In this document: positions 63,201-64,000 of the stretch, one piece after another
Layout: the number at the start of each line of letters is the position of its first letter
Numbering within the stretch: position 1 is the stretch's first letter
Source: Dipetalonema caudispina
Taxonomy: Eukaryota > Nematoda > Chromadorea > Rhabditida > Onchocercidae
Assembly (NCBI GenBank): GCA_013365325.1
Contig: JABVXV010000156.1
Span: 62,001 to 126,000 of the forward strand
DNA length: 64,000 bases
Direction: 5' to 3'
Translations under genes and position numbers: made by a program
Notes under the pieces: generated by a model
What the model saw: the letters and a program-made list of their open reading frames with translations, nothing else
The model's database searches: none
What the model was told of the DNA's origin: nothing

Positions 63201-64000
63201 AATTTATAAATTAATATTGCATAATATTATTGGAAGGAATGTACGAAATTTTTCATATGATAGTCATTTGTTGCAAAGAAATTGATGATCGCATATCATG
63301 TGCAACTACAACTATTAGAAATTTATTGATTTTAGACAAATTAAAATTTTTCTTCAAGTTAAGAATTAATTTTATACATTCAAATTCTTTGGTTTCTTCG
63401 ACATCCCTCTCATCATAATTTGTTCGTTGGTAAGGTTCAGTGACAAATGGTGAATCCCAAAGTGGTGCTGTTACAGTGTTTAATATTGCTGAAATTTTTC
63501 AACAAATCAAATTTTAAAATTTTTAAATGAAAAATAGAAACATCCAATAGCAGTTACCATTCTCTTTTCTTTGAATGAAAAGTTTAAAATTTCATCCTTT
63601 CGCTAACTTCTCTACAAACCTTTTTAATTTTTTTTTTTTTTCAATTCCATTACAATTTCAATTTATTCAAATGATGGACAATAAAATGGTATTTTAACCA
63701 TTCCAATTTTAATTAAATGAATTAGCAAATGTGAATAGATTTTTTACATGCATAGCTTTGCATTATTTTTAATTAATTTCACACTCTCAATTTCGGGACA
63801 TTGTTTTAATTAATTACTTTCAATTATTATTCAAAGCTATTTTAAAAAGAAACGAAAATTTTGGCTAAATCATAGATATCATTGTAAAATAGCAAATATA
63901 AATAAAATGTAATCATCTAATGAATCCAAAGAATAGTGATATTATTACCTATAATTATACCTAAACATATTATAATTAGAATTAATAATGTAAATGTGAA
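60276..64000 (-). CDS. Unrecognised membrane protein with acidic cytoplasmic tail, 5' end outside window
   Basis: Minus-strand exons: 64000-63949 (continues past the edge), 63488-63378, 63002-62880, 62698-62651, 62181-62000, 61061-60862, 60426-60276; 288 visible residues, open across six junctions. At the edge is a hydrophobic run (LLILIIICLGIIIAIL), either a signal peptide or a first membrane segment. A polar stretch of about 35 residues follows (PLWDSPFVTEPYQRTNYDER). A strong membrane segment at visible residues 56-76 (WIMPFIITLILLMVVAVTITL) is followed by basic SKHK. The remaining 210 residues are hydrophilic, with Ser/Thr/Asn-rich parts, an Asp/Asn-rich acidic block (about 200-220) and a Pro-rich, Arg-containing end (PPDSPLYKPPGSGRRW, ending VHPNY). 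The layout resembles a type I surface receptor or adhesion-protein tail, but I recognise no family. The donor at 62879 is an unusual GTCACT. Confidence 0.7.

Overview
The window is nuclear DNA of a nematode, most likely a filarial (Onchocercidae-type, clade III) worm. It is very AT-rich, full of poly(A)/poly(T) runs and simple repeats. Genes are split into many short exons with GTAAGT-like donors and TTTCAG-like acceptors. At least one start codon directly abuts a pyrimidine-tract/AG of the kind used for spliced-leader trans-splicing. I saw no rRNA, convincing tRNA, CRISPR, transposase or bacterial (Wolbachia-like) genes. Species assignment is inference; gene families were recognised by eye from motifs, without database searches.

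Layout. (1) 0.7-11.2 kb and 14.3-25.4 kb, plus strand: two tandem paralogous secreted zinc carboxypeptidases (peptidase family M14A), each with signal peptide, propeptide, complete catalytic domain and a six-cysteine ShKT module on its own last exon. (2) 26.0-32.5 kb, minus strand: VPS51, the shared subunit of the GARP/EARP tethering complexes, in 15 exons. (3) 35.1-36.8 kb, plus strand: SNX3, the PX-only sorting nexin. VPS51 and SNX3 are head to head, about 2.5 kb apart, with a GCGC-rich cluster and one unassigned minus-strand ORF between them. (4) 36.8-44.0 kb: gene-poor, probably SNX3 3' UTR at first, then repeats. (5) 44.0-59.3 kb, plus strand: a GRAM + VASt (Aster/GRAMD1-type) sterol-transport protein with a C-terminal membrane anchor, 16 exons. 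(6) 60.3-64.0 kb, minus strand: the 3' part of an unrecognised acidic membrane protein running off the right edge.

All exon chains were built by hand and keep an open frame across every junction. They give predicted proteins of 537, 556, 721, 164 and 885 residues, plus at least 288 for the edge gene. VPS51, SNX3 and the Aster protein all act in endosome/Golgi/ER membrane and lipid traffic; the two carboxypeptidases form a local secreted-protease cluster.

Most interesting signals: a GC-AG intron in VPS51 that also carries a 32-bp-arm hairpin whose mismatches favour the VPS51-sense RNA; positions in both carboxypeptidase genes where transcripts could end before the separate ShKT exon; a duplicated splice acceptor in the first carboxypeptidase; a second copy of an SNX3 exon end inside its intron, ending in a stop; and a coding-like orphan ORF between VPS51 and SNX3.
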